A stretch of DNA of 49,671 nt from Hyphomonadaceae bacterium (GCA_027485145.1 JAIXRO010000009.1:1-49671); one strand, 5' to 3'. Shown: positions 17,461 through 26,818, counted from the stretch's first letter. A program made the numbers and translations. The notes: generated by a model from the sequence alone, not told the origin.

Positions 17461-18051
17461 ATGAAACGCCTTGCACTCGCTGCTGCTATTGCAGGCCTGA
17501 CCCTGCTGGGCGCCTGCGCCACGTCCACGCCTTACCAGGCGGCGATCTCTGCAACGGACCGTGGCTATTCGGAACAACGCATCGAAGACAACCGGTATCA
17601 GGTGCAGTTCGCCGGCAACTCGTTGACCGATCGCAAGACGGTCGAGACCTATCTTCTCTACCGCGCAGCCGAGCTGACGAAGCAGAATGGCTTCGATCAC
17701 TTCCGCGTGGTGCGCCGCGATACCGACGCGACGACGAAACTGGTTGGCGACGGCGCGTTCTATGATCCGTTCTACGATCACTTCTATCTGCACTACCGGT
17801 ATTTCGGCCCACGTGCGGCCTATTTCCACGACCCCTATCGCCGCTTCTATCCGGGCCCCAGCTATGTTTCACGCTTCGGATACTATGACCCGTTCTGGGG
17901 CGGTCCCGCCGACTACCGCGAGCAGACAAGCTACGTCGCCTCAGCCGAAATCTACATGGGCAAAGGTCCGAAACCCGATGATGTGGCTTACTTCGATGCC
18001 AGCCAGGTGATCTTCAACCTGACCGGCAGCATCGTGCGGCCCGAAGCCTGA
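17461..18051 (+). CDS. CC0125/CC1285-family lipoprotein
   Basis: This 196-residue envelope lipoprotein has a lipobox at LTLLGAC. The mature protein matches the family pattern known from Caulobacter: TPYQAA, then RGYSEQRIEDNRYQVQFAGN and an ETYLLYRAAELT helix. These indicate a small alpha/beta domain. A Tyr/Phe/Asp-rich middle (about 95-150: YDPFYDHFYLHYRYFG and DPYRRFYPGP) follows, then a domain-closing SAEIYMGKG. Molecular function is not known. The ATG at 17461 is the only start that keeps the signal peptide N-terminal. It converges on the sugar dehydrogenase gene with only 3 bp between stops. Confidence 0.88.
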   Translation: MKRLALAAAIAGLTLLGACATSTPYQAAISATDRGYSEQRIEDNRYQVQFAGNSLTDRKTVETYLLYRAAELTKQNGFDHFRVVRRDTDATTKLVGDGAFYDPFYDHFYLHYRYFGPRAAYFHDPYRRFYPGPSYVSRFGYYDPFWGGPADYREQTSYVASAEIYMGKGPKPDDVAYFDASQVIFNLTGSIVRPEA

Positions 18052-18054
18052 GCC

Positions 18055-19623
18055 TCACGGCGCGTTTTCGATCCGGAAAATGTTGCCGCCGAAAGACACG
18101 ATGTAGAGCCGGCCCTGCGTGTCGAGCCCGAAACTCGAAATCTGGGACAGCGTGCCCACATCGGGCACGAGCGCCGGATTCAGCCGGGTGAACGCAGATG
18201 AGGCCAGCGTCTGTCCCGGCACCAGCGACGTTGCGGGCACGGACCAAACGTTGCCGCTGACGAAATCGCCGAACACATACTGGTTGCGGATCGGCTCGAT
18301 ATTGCCGCGATAGATGTATCCTCCGGTCACGGAGCGTCCCTGGTCCGGTCCCGAACCGTGACTGTACTCGGCCACGGGCGGCGTAAACGATGCCGAGTTG
18401 GCCCCGCCATTGAAGGGCTGCGTGCCCTCGCGCAGGTTCCAGCCGAAATTTGCACCGGCATCGGTGGGTCGCAGCCGGTCGATCTCTTCGACCGCGCCTT
18501 GCCCCACATCTGCGATGATCAGATCACCGGAGAGCGAATCGAGGCTGGCCCTGAAGGGGTTGCGCAGGCCGAGCGCAAATATCTCGGGCGCGCCGCCAGT
18601 GCCGCCCGGAAACGCATTGCCGGCAGGGATCCGGTAATCCCGGTCAGGGTCGCCCGGGAAATCATCGCCCGACACATCGAGACGCAGGATCTTGCCCAGC
18701 AGCGAAGCCCGGTTTTGCGCATTGTTGTTCGGGTCGCCCGCGCCGCCGCCATCACCGGTCGGAACATAGAGAAGGCCGTCATTGGTGAAGCCCAGCCAGC
18801 CCGCCTTGTGGTTGGCGAAGGGTTGCGCAAGCGTCAGGATCACATCGGCGGTCGCCGGATCGGCCTGCGTGCTGGAGCCGCTCATCATCCGGTAGCGGCG
18901 GATTTCCGTGTTGCCCGCCAGGTTGGTCATGTTGATGTAGAAGGTCCGGTCGGTGGCGAACGCCGGCGAAAAGGCGAGACCGAGCAGGCCGCGTTCGCTG
19001 TCCGACGAGACCTGCGTCGTGAGGTCCAGGAAATCGACGCTCTCGATGGCCCCCGTCGCAGGTGTCAGCACCCGCACGCGCCCCTGCTTCTGGAGGACGA
19101 CGACCTGCTCCGTTCCCGGAATACCCGCAACATAGAGTGGCTGGCTGAAACCGGCGCCGACGCGGCGCAGCGACATGGACTCGGCCACGTTCAACACCGA
19201 AACGGTGAGCGCGAGTTGAGCGGCGCCGCCGCGGCTGTCGCGGGCCTCGAGCGTCACGGCGTAGGTATTGTCGGTGTTGGCATCGCGGGGCGCTTCAAAA
19301 TCAAGCCCGGAGGCGAGTGACAGGACGCCGCTCACGGAGTTGACGCTGAAGACGCCCGCATCGCCGCCCGGCAACAGCGCGAACGTGACCGGATCGCCGT
19401 CCGGGTCGGTGGCGGCGGCGGTGTAGATCGTGCCCGCCGTGTTCTCGTTCACGCTGGCGGTTGCCGGAGACGAGAAGACAGGCGGCCGGTTCGCCTGGGG
19501 CGCGGGGGCCGGGCTGCCGCCACCGCCCCCTCCCCCGCACGCTGACAGCAGACCAGCCATGAGCCAAGGCACGGGGAAACGGGAGCGGGAATCTGAACGT
19601 GTGCGCATGAGCCCGGCTACCAT
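18055..19623 (-). CDS. PQQ-type sugar dehydrogenase lipoprotein with cadherin-like N-terminal module
   Basis: This predicted periplasmic quinoprotein belongs to the soluble glucose/sorbosone dehydrogenase fold. A lipoprotein signal (LMAGLLSAC) is followed by a seven-glycine run and a Pro/Ala linker. A cadherin-like beta-sandwich comes next (about 46-150; Ca-binding-type ENTAG, DPDGDP, and DANTDN). The six-bladed propeller follows with family motifs GLLGLAFSP, the catalytic-His segment FANHKAGWLGF, GDGGGAGDPNN and GLRNPFRASLD. Actual substrate and PQQ use are unproven. ATG 19623 has GGAG ten bases upstream. It shares a 165-bp divergent region with the MFS gene. Confidence 0.87.
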   Translation of the reverse strand: MVAGLMRTRSDSRSRFPVPWLMAGLLSACGGGGGGGSPAPAPQANRPPVFSSPATASVNENTAGTIYTAAATDPDGDPVTFALLPGGDAGVFSVNSVSGVLSLASGLDFEAPRDANTDNTYAVTLEARDSRGGAAQLALTVSVLNVAESMSLRRVGAGFSQPLYVAGIPGTEQVVVLQKQGRVRVLTPATGAIESVDFLDLTTQVSSDSERGLLGLAFSPAFATDRTFYINMTNLAGNTEIRRYRMMSGSSTQADPATADVILTLAQPFANHKAGWLGFTNDGLLYVPTGDGGGAGDPNNNAQNRASLLGKILRLDVSGDDFPGDPDRDYRIPAGNAFPGGTGGAPEIFALGLRNPFRASLDSLSGDLIIADVGQGAVEEIDRLRPTDAGANFGWNLREGTQPFNGGANSASFTPPVAEYSHGSGPDQGRSVTGGYIYRGNIEPIRNQYVFGDFVSGNVWSVPATSLVPGQTLASSAFTRLNPALVPDVGTLSQISSFGLDTQGRLYIVSFGGNIFRIENAP

Positions 19624-19788
19624 TTTTCAGCGCTCCAAGGCGTGACAATTCTGACAGGAAACGGCGCGCTGAGGAAATTCCATGCCGGACGCTAGGCAAT
19701 CCTCCGGGATCAGTCCAAAAGGCCGAAAAGCTGCGAGGGCCGGACTGCCGGTCAGTTGCGGTCAGGGACTTCGCAGAAAGACAGGCTC

Positions 19789-21045
19789 ATGGACGGCAGC
19801 GACGCGCAGAAAGCGCCAGGCCCGCAAGTGGTTCACGCCGGCCTCAGCAAAGCCGAACTGGTGGCAATGGTCGCCGGTCTCATGACGCTCAATGCGATGG
19901 CGATCGACATCATGTTGCCGGCGCTCTCGCAGATCGCCGAGGCGACCGGCCTGACCGCCGCCGGCAGCGCACCGGACAATCGCCAGCAGTGGATCATCTT
20001 CGCCTATGTGCTGGGTTTCGGCGCACCTCAACTTCTCTGGGGCCCGATCACCGACCGGTTCGGCCGCCGCGCGCCGCTGTTCATCGGCCTGGCCGGTTAC
20101 ATTGTCGTGTCGCTGCTCTGTGTGCTGGTGAAGGATTTCTGGGTCCTCCTCGGCTTCCGTTTCCTGCAGGGCCTGTTTTCGTCCGGCGCGCGGATCGTCG
20201 CGTCCGCCGTGGTCCGCGACCTGTTCGTCGGCCGGGCGATGGCAAGTTTCATGTCGCTCGTGATGACCATTTTCATGATCGTCCCGATCGTCGCGCCCGC
20301 TTTCGGCCAGGTGATCCTCACCGTGGCGCCGTGGGAAGGCATCTTCATCTGGCTGGCGATCTGGGGCGCGGTGATGCTGGTCTGGACCTGGTTCCGCCTG
20401 CCGGAGACCCTGCCGGCTGAAGCGCGCCGCCCGCTGAACCTTGCCAGCGCGATGGATGCCTATCTTAGCGTCCTGCGCACGCGGGCGAGCCTCGGTTACA
20501 TGTGCGCGTCCGGCATCGTGTTTGGCGCGCTTTTCGCCTTCATCGCCTCGTCCGAGCAGGTGTTCCGCCAGGTCTTCGGACAAGGCGACAGCTTTGCGCT
20601 CTGGTTCGCGGGGATCGCCGGCGTGATGGCCGTCGCCAACTTTACCAACTCCCGGCTTGTGCCGCGGCTGGGCATGCGCCGGATCAGCCACGCCGCGCTG
20701 ATTGCTTTCACCGCGATTTCGGCGGGGCTCGCGATTTCCACCTGGCTGTTCGGGGAAAACTTCATTGTCTTCTTCCCGCTGTTCGCGATCGCGTTCGGAT
20801 GCTTTGGCCTGATGGGCTCGAACTTCTCGGCCCTCGCGATGGAGCCGCTGGGCAAGATCGCGGGGACCGCGTCTGCCGCGTATGGCTTTGCGACGACGCT
20901 GGCTTCCGGTTTCATCGGCGCGCTGATCGGCGCGCAGTTCGATGGCTCGACTGTGCCGCTGATGCTGGGTTTCGTGGCGCTCGGCACGGCATCGCTGGTG
21001 ATCGTGCTAATCACCGAAAAAGGCCGGTTGTTCAGTACGCGGTGA
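19789..21045 (+). CDS. Bcr/CflA-like MFS efflux transporter
   Basis: This is a major facilitator superfamily proton-driven exporter of about 418 residues with twelve predicted helices. Family signatures include MAIDIMLPALSQIAEATG in the first helix, common to the Bcr/CflA drug-efflux branch. Motif A (GPITDRFGRRAPLFIGL) lies between helices 2 and 3, and a VRDLFVGRAMASFMSL helix 4-5 region follows. Candidate substrates are drugs or small metabolites. The ATG at 19789 is preferred to the TTG at 19756. It precedes the cytochrome-like lipoprotein by 74 bp on the same strand and may be co-transcribed with it. Confidence 0.9.
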   Translation: MDGSDAQKAPGPQVVHAGLSKAELVAMVAGLMTLNAMAIDIMLPALSQIAEATGLTAAGSAPDNRQQWIIFAYVLGFGAPQLLWGPITDRFGRRAPLFIGLAGYIVVSLLCVLVKDFWVLLGFRFLQGLFSSGARIVASAVVRDLFVGRAMASFMSLVMTIFMIVPIVAPAFGQVILTVAPWEGIFIWLAIWGAVMLVWTWFRLPETLPAEARRPLNLASAMDAYLSVLRTRASLGYMCASGIVFGALFAFIASSEQVFRQVFGQGDSFALWFAGIAGVMAVANFTNSRLVPRLGMRRISHAALIAFTAISAGLAISTWLFGENFIVFFPLFAIAFGCFGLMGSNFSALAMEPLGKIAGTASAAYGFATTLASGFIGALIGAQFDGSTVPLMLGFVALGTASLVIVLITEKGRLFSTR

Positions 21046-21119
21046 CGCGGCGTGACGACTTTACCGGAAGCGCCACGTCCGTAGTCTGAGCTCTCAGGCT
21101 TGGGGATACGGGGGATAGC

Positions 21120-21779
21120 ATGATGTCGTTTTCGGATGGGGTACGATCGGGAATGGCGGGCCTTGCCGTGCTGATGCTGGCCGCCTGCGGGCAATCAGGG
21201 CCTGCAACAGTCGAGGCGCCCGCGGAACCCGCGCCGGTGGAGACGCCCGTGCCAGAGCCCGCCGCGTTCGCGCCGACCGCTGCAGACTTCAAGTGTATCC
21301 GTGACATGCACGCAGTACGCGGTTTCTATGTCGACAACCTCCTCGGCTATCTCGAGGAAACGGTGGCCGTTGCCGAGTCTGAGACCGGCGGCGTGTATCC
21401 GCCCGGGTCTGTGGTGCAGCTTGTGCCCGGCGAAGTGATGGTGAAACGCCAGCCCGGCTTCAACGCCGCGACCAAGGACTGGGAGTTCTTCGAACTGGAT
21501 GTGACGGCCGAGGGCGCCGCGATCCGCGTGCGCGGTGCGGATGAAGTGGTCAACCAGTTCGGCGGCAACTGCCTCGCCTGTCACGAAAAGGCGAAACCGG
21601 AGTTCGATCTCATCTGCGAGCAGACCCATGGCTGTGATCCGATCCCGCTGACGCCGGTGATGGTCAAGGCCATCCAGAATACGGACCCCCGATGCGCGCC
21701 GGTCGAGAACCTGCCGGCTGACCAGCTCGAAGCGCTTGCAGCGCTGCAGGCCTTCCGGGAGGCAACGACCGCGAACTAG
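21120..21779 (+). CDS. CXXCH haem lipoprotein, cytochrome P460-like
   Basis: This exported protein of 219 residues has a lipobox (MLAAC, Cys about 22), a Pro/Glu/Ala linker, and a domain carrying a single c-type haem motif CLACH at about residues 154-158. The order of features recalls the cytochrome P460/P460-like beta-sheet family, in which the haem motif sits near the C-terminus: [18 protein letters not shown], then DWEFFELDV, then NCLACHEKA. Additional cysteines follow ([17 protein letters not shown]). Redox partner and substrate are unknown; P460 proteins act on hydroxylamine or serve as NO/cyt c' proteins. Its stop codon shares the palindrome CTAG with the convergent rimK fusion. Confidence 0.75.
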   Translation: MMSFSDGVRSGMAGLAVLMLAACGQSGPATVEAPAEPAPVETPVPEPAAFAPTAADFKCIRDMHAVRGFYVDNLLGYLEETVAVAESETGGVYPPGSVVQLVPGEVMVKRQPGFNAATKDWEFFELDVTAEGAAIRVRGADEVVNQFGGNCLACHEKAKPEFDLICEQTHGCDPIPLTPVMVKAIQNTDPRCAPVENLPADQLEALAALQAFREATTAN

Positions 21780-23164
21780 AGCGGCTCGCGCTGTTTCGAC
21801 AGGGGACGGACGACCGTTTCGAGATGCTCGATGACGAGACCGGCGATGTCCTTGCCCGTCGCCGCCTCGATGCCCTTGAGGCCGGGTGAGGAATTGACCT
21901 CGAGCACCTTGGGGCCGTCGGCCGTCTGCAAGAGGTCCACGCCGGCGACCTGAAGGCCGAGCACTTTTGCCGCGTCCTTGGCGATCTCGCGTTCGGCCGC
22001 CGAGAGCTTGGCCGGACTTGCCGTGCCGCCCCTGTGCAGGTTCGACCGGAACTCGCCCTTCGCGGCCTGGCGTTTCATGGCGCCCGCCACCTTGTTGCCG
22101 ATCACGAAGACGCGGATATCGGCGCCGCCCGCCTCTTCGACGAATTCCTGCACGAGGAAGTTTGCCTCGACGCCCCGGAACGCATCGACGAGCCGTTCGG
22201 CCGCCTTGCGGGTCTCGGCGAGGAGGACGCCCTTCCCTTGCGTGGACGAGAGCAGTTTCAGCACGATGGGCGCGCCGCCCGCGAGCGCGATCAGGTCCTT
22301 GGTGTCTTTCGGGCTGTGCGCAAAGGCCGTCACCGGCATCGCGATCTTCGCGCGCGCCAGCATCTGGTGCGCGAGCAGCTTGTCGCGGCTGCGCCCGATG
22401 GCGCCGGCGCCGTTCAGGCAATAGGCGCCGGTATTGGAGAACTGGCGAAGGACCGCCATGCCATAATCCGTGATCGACGAGCCGATGCGCGGGATCACGG
22501 CGTCGTAGCGCGGCAAGGGCTCGCCATCATAGTGAACTTCGGCATCCACCGTCCCGATCCGCATATAGCACCGCGCGGTGTCGATCACTTCGATGACATG
22601 GCCGCGCGTCTCTGCTGCGTCGATGAGACGAAGCGAGGAATAGTTGCGAGGCTCGCGGGTGAGCAGGGCAATCCGCAAGGGGCGGCGCACCGGCCTGCGC
22701 CTGGGGAGACCGTGATACGGCGAATAGTCGAGCACCGGCTGGAGGAACGAGGCGTTCGGATCAATGAACATGCTCGGCTGGATCGCCGCCCGGCCAAGCA
22801 GCATCCGGTAGGTCATCGTCTCGCGGTTCGAGAGCGTCAGCTGGATCGGCCAGCGCAGGCCGCCCATCTCGGCGTGCGTCTCGACGACATAGCGCAGCTC
22901 CCGGTCGCCATTGGAACTGATCACTTCGCGGCGGTCCACGACCGGCGCCGAACAGGTGATCTCGAGCGAAGGATCGCTCGGATCCGGCTGGATCAGGAAG
23001 CGCACCTGCGGGGAATTGGCCGGGCCGAAGGGCTCGATCACGCTGGCATGCAGCGCCGACGTTTTCGCGCCGGTGTCGACCTTCGCCTTGATCGCGGGCA
23101 AGCCGAGATCGCTGAGCGAAAGCCATTCTTCCCAGCCGAGCTGGAAGGTCGTCACGTCTGCCAT
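21776..23164 (-). CDS. rimK: RimB-RimK fusion: aspartic-protease-like domain joined to S6 glutamate ligase ATP-grasp
   Basis: Two proteins that are usually separate are joined in one 462-residue chain. Residues about 1-150 match the RimB/'ATP-dependent zinc protease' family, with the DTGA motif at D30 ([13 protein letters not shown]). From about 160 the sequence follows E. coli RimK closely ([81 protein letters not shown]), including the ATP-grasp Mg ligands in the EVNSSPG loop. RimK adds Glu residues to the C-terminus of ribosomal protein S6. In Pseudomonas a separate RimB acts with it. ATG 23164 with GAGG eight bases upstream is chosen over the frame's first ATG at 23236. It lies 94 bp downstream of ecm on the same strand. 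Confidence 0.9.
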   Translation of the reverse strand: MADVTTFQLGWEEWLSLSDLGLPAIKAKVDTGAKTSALHASVIEPFGPANSPQVRFLIQPDPSDPSLEITCSAPVVDRREVISSNGDRELRYVVETHAEMGGLRWPIQLTLSNRETMTYRMLLGRAAIQPSMFIDPNASFLQPVLDYSPYHGLPRRRPVRRPLRIALLTREPRNYSSLRLIDAAETRGHVIEVIDTARCYMRIGTVDAEVHYDGEPLPRYDAVIPRIGSSITDYGMAVLRQFSNTGAYCLNGAGAIGRSRDKLLAHQMLARAKIAMPVTAFAHSPKDTKDLIALAGGAPIVLKLLSSTQGKGVLLAETRKAAERLVDAFRGVEANFLVQEFVEEAGGADIRVFVIGNKVAGAMKRQAAKGEFRSNLHRGGTASPAKLSAAEREIAKDAAKVLGLQVAGVDLLQTADGPKVLEVNSSPGLKGIEAATGKDIAGLVIEHLETVVRPLSKQREPL

Positions 23165-23258
23165 GGCGAAGGCCTCATTCTGTGCCCAGCTCGGAGAATT
23201 GGCGCCGGGATAAGGCGGTTCGCTGTGCGGCGGCAAGTCAGCCTACAGAAAGCCGGAC

Positions 23259-25253
23259 CTATCCCTTCACAAGCCAGGCTTTTTCAACAAGCCTGGTCAC
23301 GTCGCCCATGATCTCGGTGATCTTGAAATCCTTCGGCGTATAGACGCGGGCGATGCCCATCTGCTTCAGCGCGCGGGCATCTTCCGGCGGAATGATGCCG
23401 CCGACGACGACCGGCACATCGCCGAGACCGGCGGCGCGCAGTTCGGAGATCGTCTCGCGCACGAGATCGAGATGGCTGCCCGAAAGGATCGAGAGGCCGA
23501 CGACGTGGGCGTTGGCCTGCTTGGCCTGGGCGGCGATTTCGGCCGGTGTGAAGCGGATGCCCTCGTACACCACCTCCATGCCCACGGCGCGGCCGCGCGC
23601 GGCGATCTGCTCGGCGCCGTTGGAGTGGCCATCGAGGCCCGGCTTGCCAAGCACATAGGTGAGCGTGCGGCCGAGCGCCCTGGAAACCCGGGCCACTTCT
23701 GCCTTCACCGTCTCGATGTCCTCTGCGCCGTCCGAGCCGATGACAAGAGCCACGCCCGTGGGCGCGCGGAATTCGCCGAACACCTCGCGCAGCACCGTGC
23801 CCCATTCCCCTGTGGTCACGCCCGCTTTGGCGCAGGCGATCGACGGCTCCATGATGTTGCGGTTCTCGGCGGCTGCGGCGCGCAAGGCGGCAAGTGCGGC
23901 GTCAGCCGCCTTGCCATCGCGGCCGGCCCGCCAGGCTTTCAGGTCGCGCACCTGGGCGGCTTCCTCTGCGGGATCGACCGTCATGATCGCGCCGTCGCCA
24001 GAGCCCAGCGGGCTCTCCTCGGTTTCGGTGTAGCGATTGACGCCGACGACCGTCATCGCGCCCGATTCGATGGCGCGGATGCGTTCGATATGAGCGCCGA
24101 CAAGGCTCTCCTTCATGAAGCCGATGGCATCCTTGGCCCCGCCAAGCGCGTCGATCTTCGCCAGTGTCAGGCGCGCCTTCTGTTTCAACTCTTCGGTCTT
24201 GGCATCGATCACATGGCTGCCATCGAAGATATCCTCGAACTCGAGCAGGTCGGTCTCATACGCGAGGATCTGCTGCAGGCGCAGCGACCACTGCTGGTCC
24301 CAGGGGCGCGGCAGGCCCATGGCCTCGTTCCAGGCAGGCAGTTGCAGCGCGCGGCAACGGGCCTTCTTGGACAGGGTGACGGCGAGCGCCTCGATCAGGA
24401 TGCGGTAGACGTTGTTTTCCGGCTGCGGCTCGGTGAGGCCGAGCGAGTTCACCTGCACGCCGTAGCGGAACAGCAGGGCTTTCGGATCGGTGACGCCGTA
24501 CCGCTCGCGCCCGATCTCTTCCCAGAGATCGACGAAGGCGCGCATCTTGCAGAGTTCCGTTACGAAACGCACACCGGCATTCACGAAGAAGGAAATCCGG
24601 CCGAAGACGGTTTCAAAGTCTGATTCCGGAACTTGCCCGCCAGCCTTGACGGTGTCGAGCACGGCAATTGCCGTCGCCAGCGCGTAGGCCAGCTCCTGTT
24701 CCGGCGTCGCGCCGGCTTCCTGCAGGTGGTAGGAGCAGACGTTCATCGGGTTCCATTTTGGAACTTCGACATAGCACCAGCTCACCATGTCGCCGATCAG
24801 GCGCAGTGAAGGTTCCGGCGGGAAGACATAGGTGCCGCGGGAGAGGTATTCCTTGACGATGTCGTTCTGGGTCGTGCCGCGCAGCTTCTTGCGGCTTTCA
24901 CCGCGTTCGTCGGCGAGCGCGACGTACAGCGCGAGCATCCAGGCGGCCGGCGCATTGATCGTCATCGAGGTGTTCATCTGTTCGAGCGGCAGCTGGTCGA
25001 ACAGGAGGCGCATGTCGCCGAGGTGTTTCACCGGCACGCCGACCTTGCCGACTTCGCCCTTCGAGAGGATGTGGTCGGCATCGTAGGCCGTCTGGGTGGG
25101 CAGGTCGAACGCGATGGACAGACCGGTCTGGCCCTTGGACAGGTTCAGACGGTACAGCTCGTTCGACTTCTTCGCCGTCGAATGGCCCGCATACGTGCGG
25201 AAAATCCACGGCTCTTCAGGTGCGTGCTGATAGTCCCCGCGCGTCTGGCTCAT
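23259..25253 (-). CDS. ecm: Ethylmalonyl-CoA mutase (cobalamin-dependent)
   Basis: This enzyme isomerises (2R)-ethylmalonyl-CoA to (2S)-methylsuccinyl-CoA using adenosylcobalamin, a step unique to the ethylmalonyl-CoA pathway of acetyl-CoA assimilation. The 664-residue protein is the single-chain type formerly called MeaA. A catalytic barrel begins PWIFRTYAGHSTAKKSNELY and contains TQTAYDADH, the Ecm-like MNTSMTINAPAAW and WNPMNVCSYHLQEAGATP. The C-terminal B12-binding domain carries the DGHSNG (DxHxxG) motif at about residue 540 plus SILSGSH and GGIIP. The ATG at 25253 has GGAGG nine bases upstream. Crotonyl-CoA carboxylase/reductase lies 1.7 kb away on the other strand, supporting Ecm over methylmalonyl-CoA mutase. 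Confidence 0.93.
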   Translation of the reverse strand: MSQTRGDYQHAPEEPWIFRTYAGHSTAKKSNELYRLNLSKGQTGLSIAFDLPTQTAYDADHILSKGEVGKVGVPVKHLGDMRLLFDQLPLEQMNTSMTINAPAAWMLALYVALADERGESRKKLRGTTQNDIVKEYLSRGTYVFPPEPSLRLIGDMVSWCYVEVPKWNPMNVCSYHLQEAGATPEQELAYALATAIAVLDTVKAGGQVPESDFETVFGRISFFVNAGVRFVTELCKMRAFVDLWEEIGRERYGVTDPKALLFRYGVQVNSLGLTEPQPENNVYRILIEALAVTLSKKARCRALQLPAWNEAMGLPRPWDQQWSLRLQQILAYETDLLEFEDIFDGSHVIDAKTEELKQKARLTLAKIDALGGAKDAIGFMKESLVGAHIERIRAIESGAMTVVGVNRYTETEESPLGSGDGAIMTVDPAEEAAQVRDLKAWRAGRDGKAADAALAALRAAAAENRNIMEPSIACAKAGVTTGEWGTVLREVFGEFRAPTGVALVIGSDGAEDIETVKAEVARVSRALGRTLTYVLGKPGLDGHSNGAEQIAARGRAVGMEVVYEGIRFTPAEIAAQAKQANAHVVGLSILSGSHLDLVRETISELRAAGLGDVPVVVGGIIPPEDARALKQMGIARVYTPKDFKITEIMGDVTRLVEKAWLVKG

Positions 25254-25407
25254 GGCCGGTTTCCTCCCTTGATTTGTTGCGGCGCAACATGGCTGAGCCC
25301 CTGCGCGCTGGCAAGGCCCGGCAAAACTGTGCCAAGCCCAGCTTGAATGCAGGCCACGAGCCACGACATCTTGTGGACTGAACTTAACCCTTTCCGGACG
25401 CGGACAA

Positions 25408-25917
25408 GTGCCCAGCCCAAATCAAGATCCCGTTGCCGCATTGAAGACCGCGCTTTCGCTGCGAGCAGGGTCGCTGATGGCGTTTCCCGCCGGGGCGGTG
25501 CTGCTGGCCATCCTCGAGCGGGGCTGGCTGGCCATCGGCGCCCTGGCCGCCGCGATGCTTGCCGTCAGCCTGTTCGAGCGGCGCCGTTTTGGCCGGGCGC
25601 TGGGAATTCAGATGCCGTCCAACTCGACCACGATTGTCACCGGCCTCGCCGTCCGCTTCGGCCTGCTGACGGGCCTATTCGTGGTTACGCTGGGCGTCCT
25701 CGCCCTGTTCCGGGATACCGCACTTTCGCGGGTGCTGGGCTGGCCGGATCTTGCCGTCATCGCGCTATCGGCCGGCGGCGCCTTGCTGGCCAACGCCTTC
25801 AGCGCCCGCCTCGCCCCGATCCGCACATCCGCGCCGGGCCGCTCCGCGCCAAGAGGCGCACCGGCCGAGACCGTGATCCTCGAAGGCGAGATCATCGAGA
25901 GCGATCCGCCGCGCTGA
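25408..25917 (+). CDS. Small membrane protein of unknown function
   Basis: This protein has 169 residues with three or four hydrophobic segments (about 22-52, 73-95 and 107-125). A Pro/Arg/Glu-rich cytoplasmic-looking tail ends EGEIIESDPPR. I do not recognise a family. The start is a GTG at 25408 with only weak Shine-Dalgarno sequence; an internal ATG at codon 24 would remove the first polar segment. Its codon usage is like the neighbours. It diverges from ecm (154 bp between starts) and converges on the aminotransferase gene (10 bp between stops). Confidence 0.65.
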   Translation: MPSPNQDPVAALKTALSLRAGSLMAFPAGAVLLAILERGWLAIGALAAAMLAVSLFERRRFGRALGIQMPSNSTTIVTGLAVRFGLLTGLFVVTLGVLALFRDTALSRVLGWPDLAVIALSAGGALLANAFSARLAPIRTSAPGRSAPRGAPAETVILEGEIIESDPPR

Positions 25918-25927
25918 GGCGCTCAAG

Positions 25928-26818
25928 TCACGCCTGCTCGAGCGTCCACGGGGCCGCGGCCGGAATGTCGGCGCCCATCGCTTCATAATACAACCGCTGG
26001 ATCTTCCGGGTGACCGGGCCCGGCGTTCCGCCCGCGATGGCGCGTCCGTCGATGTGTGTGACGGGGGAGACCATGGCGCCGGCGGAGGTGGTGAACACTT
26101 CGGCGGCGTTTGCCGCTTCGTCCGGCGTGAAGGCGCGCTCGGTGATGGAGAAGCCGCCCTTCCCCCGCAGCGCCATAACGCCGGCCCGGGTGATGCCCGG
26201 CAGGATGGCGGGGGAGAGATCGCGGGTGATGATGTCGCCGGCTTTCGTGACGATCCAGGCATTCGCTGAGGCCGCCTCGGTGACGAAGCCGTCCTCGACC
26301 ATGAAGGCCGTCTCCGCACCCTGCTGCTTCGCGGCGCGGTAGGCCAGAGCCTGGGAGAGCAGCTGCGTGGTTTTCATGTCGCGCCGCTTCCAGCGCGTAT
26401 CGTTGAGAAACACCGCCTTGATCCCGTCACGTGCAGCCGCACCGATGAGGGCCTTGGCGTCGGCGTAGGCGAAAACGGTGGGACTGAAGGTTTCCGGGCC
26501 CGCGAAATCGCGCGCGTCATAGGCGCCGGCGGTGACTTCGAGATAGACGAGACCTTCGGACAAGTTATTGCGTACGATCAGTTCCGTATGGAGCGCCGCC
26601 CAGCCCGCCGCATCCAGCGGATTGGGAATGTCGATTCCCGCCAGCGTCCGCTCCAGTCGCGCGACATGCCCGTCCATGTCGACGAAGCGGCCGCCATAAA
26701 CAGCTGTCACTTCGTAAGCGGCATGTGCGAAAAGAAATCCCCGATCCAGGGGTGAAATATGTGCCTCGCCAAGCGGCAAAAACGATCCATTTAAGTGGAC
26801 GATGGGACACACGGGCAT
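25928..26818 (-). CDS. Class IV PLP aminotransferase, D-amino-acid transaminase type
   Basis: This fold-type IV pyridoxal-phosphate enzyme resembles D-alanine aminotransferase, which makes D-glutamate or degrades D-amino acids; branched-chain aminotransferase or ADC lyase activities share the fold. Family landmarks are LNGSFLPLGEAHISPLDRGF at the N-terminus and the PLP-binding Lys (about residue 148) in RRDMKTTQLL. EDGFVTEAASANAW supplies the PLP-binding Glu, and LPGITR and FTTSAGAMVSPV follow. The 296-residue size is normal. The ATG at 26818 has AAGG nine bases upstream. It shares a 154-bp divergent region with ccr. Confidence 0.88.
   Translation of the reverse strand: MPVCPIVHLNGSFLPLGEAHISPLDRGFLFAHAAYEVTAVYGGRFVDMDGHVARLERTLAGIDIPNPLDAAGWAALHTELIVRNNLSEGLVYLEVTAGAYDARDFAGPETFSPTVFAYADAKALIGAAARDGIKAVFLNDTRWKRRDMKTTQLLSQALAYRAAKQQGAETAFMVEDGFVTEAASANAWIVTKAGDIITRDLSPAILPGITRAGVMALRGKGGFSITERAFTPDEAANAAEVFTTSAGAMVSPVTHIDGRAIAGGTPGPVTRKIQRLYYEAMGADIPAAAPWTLEQA

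Noticed and set aside
25254-25407. Cobalamin riboswitch before the B12-dependent mutase ecm
   Set aside because: I see no B12-box (GCCACTG-like) sequence, and the region is too short for the full fold.
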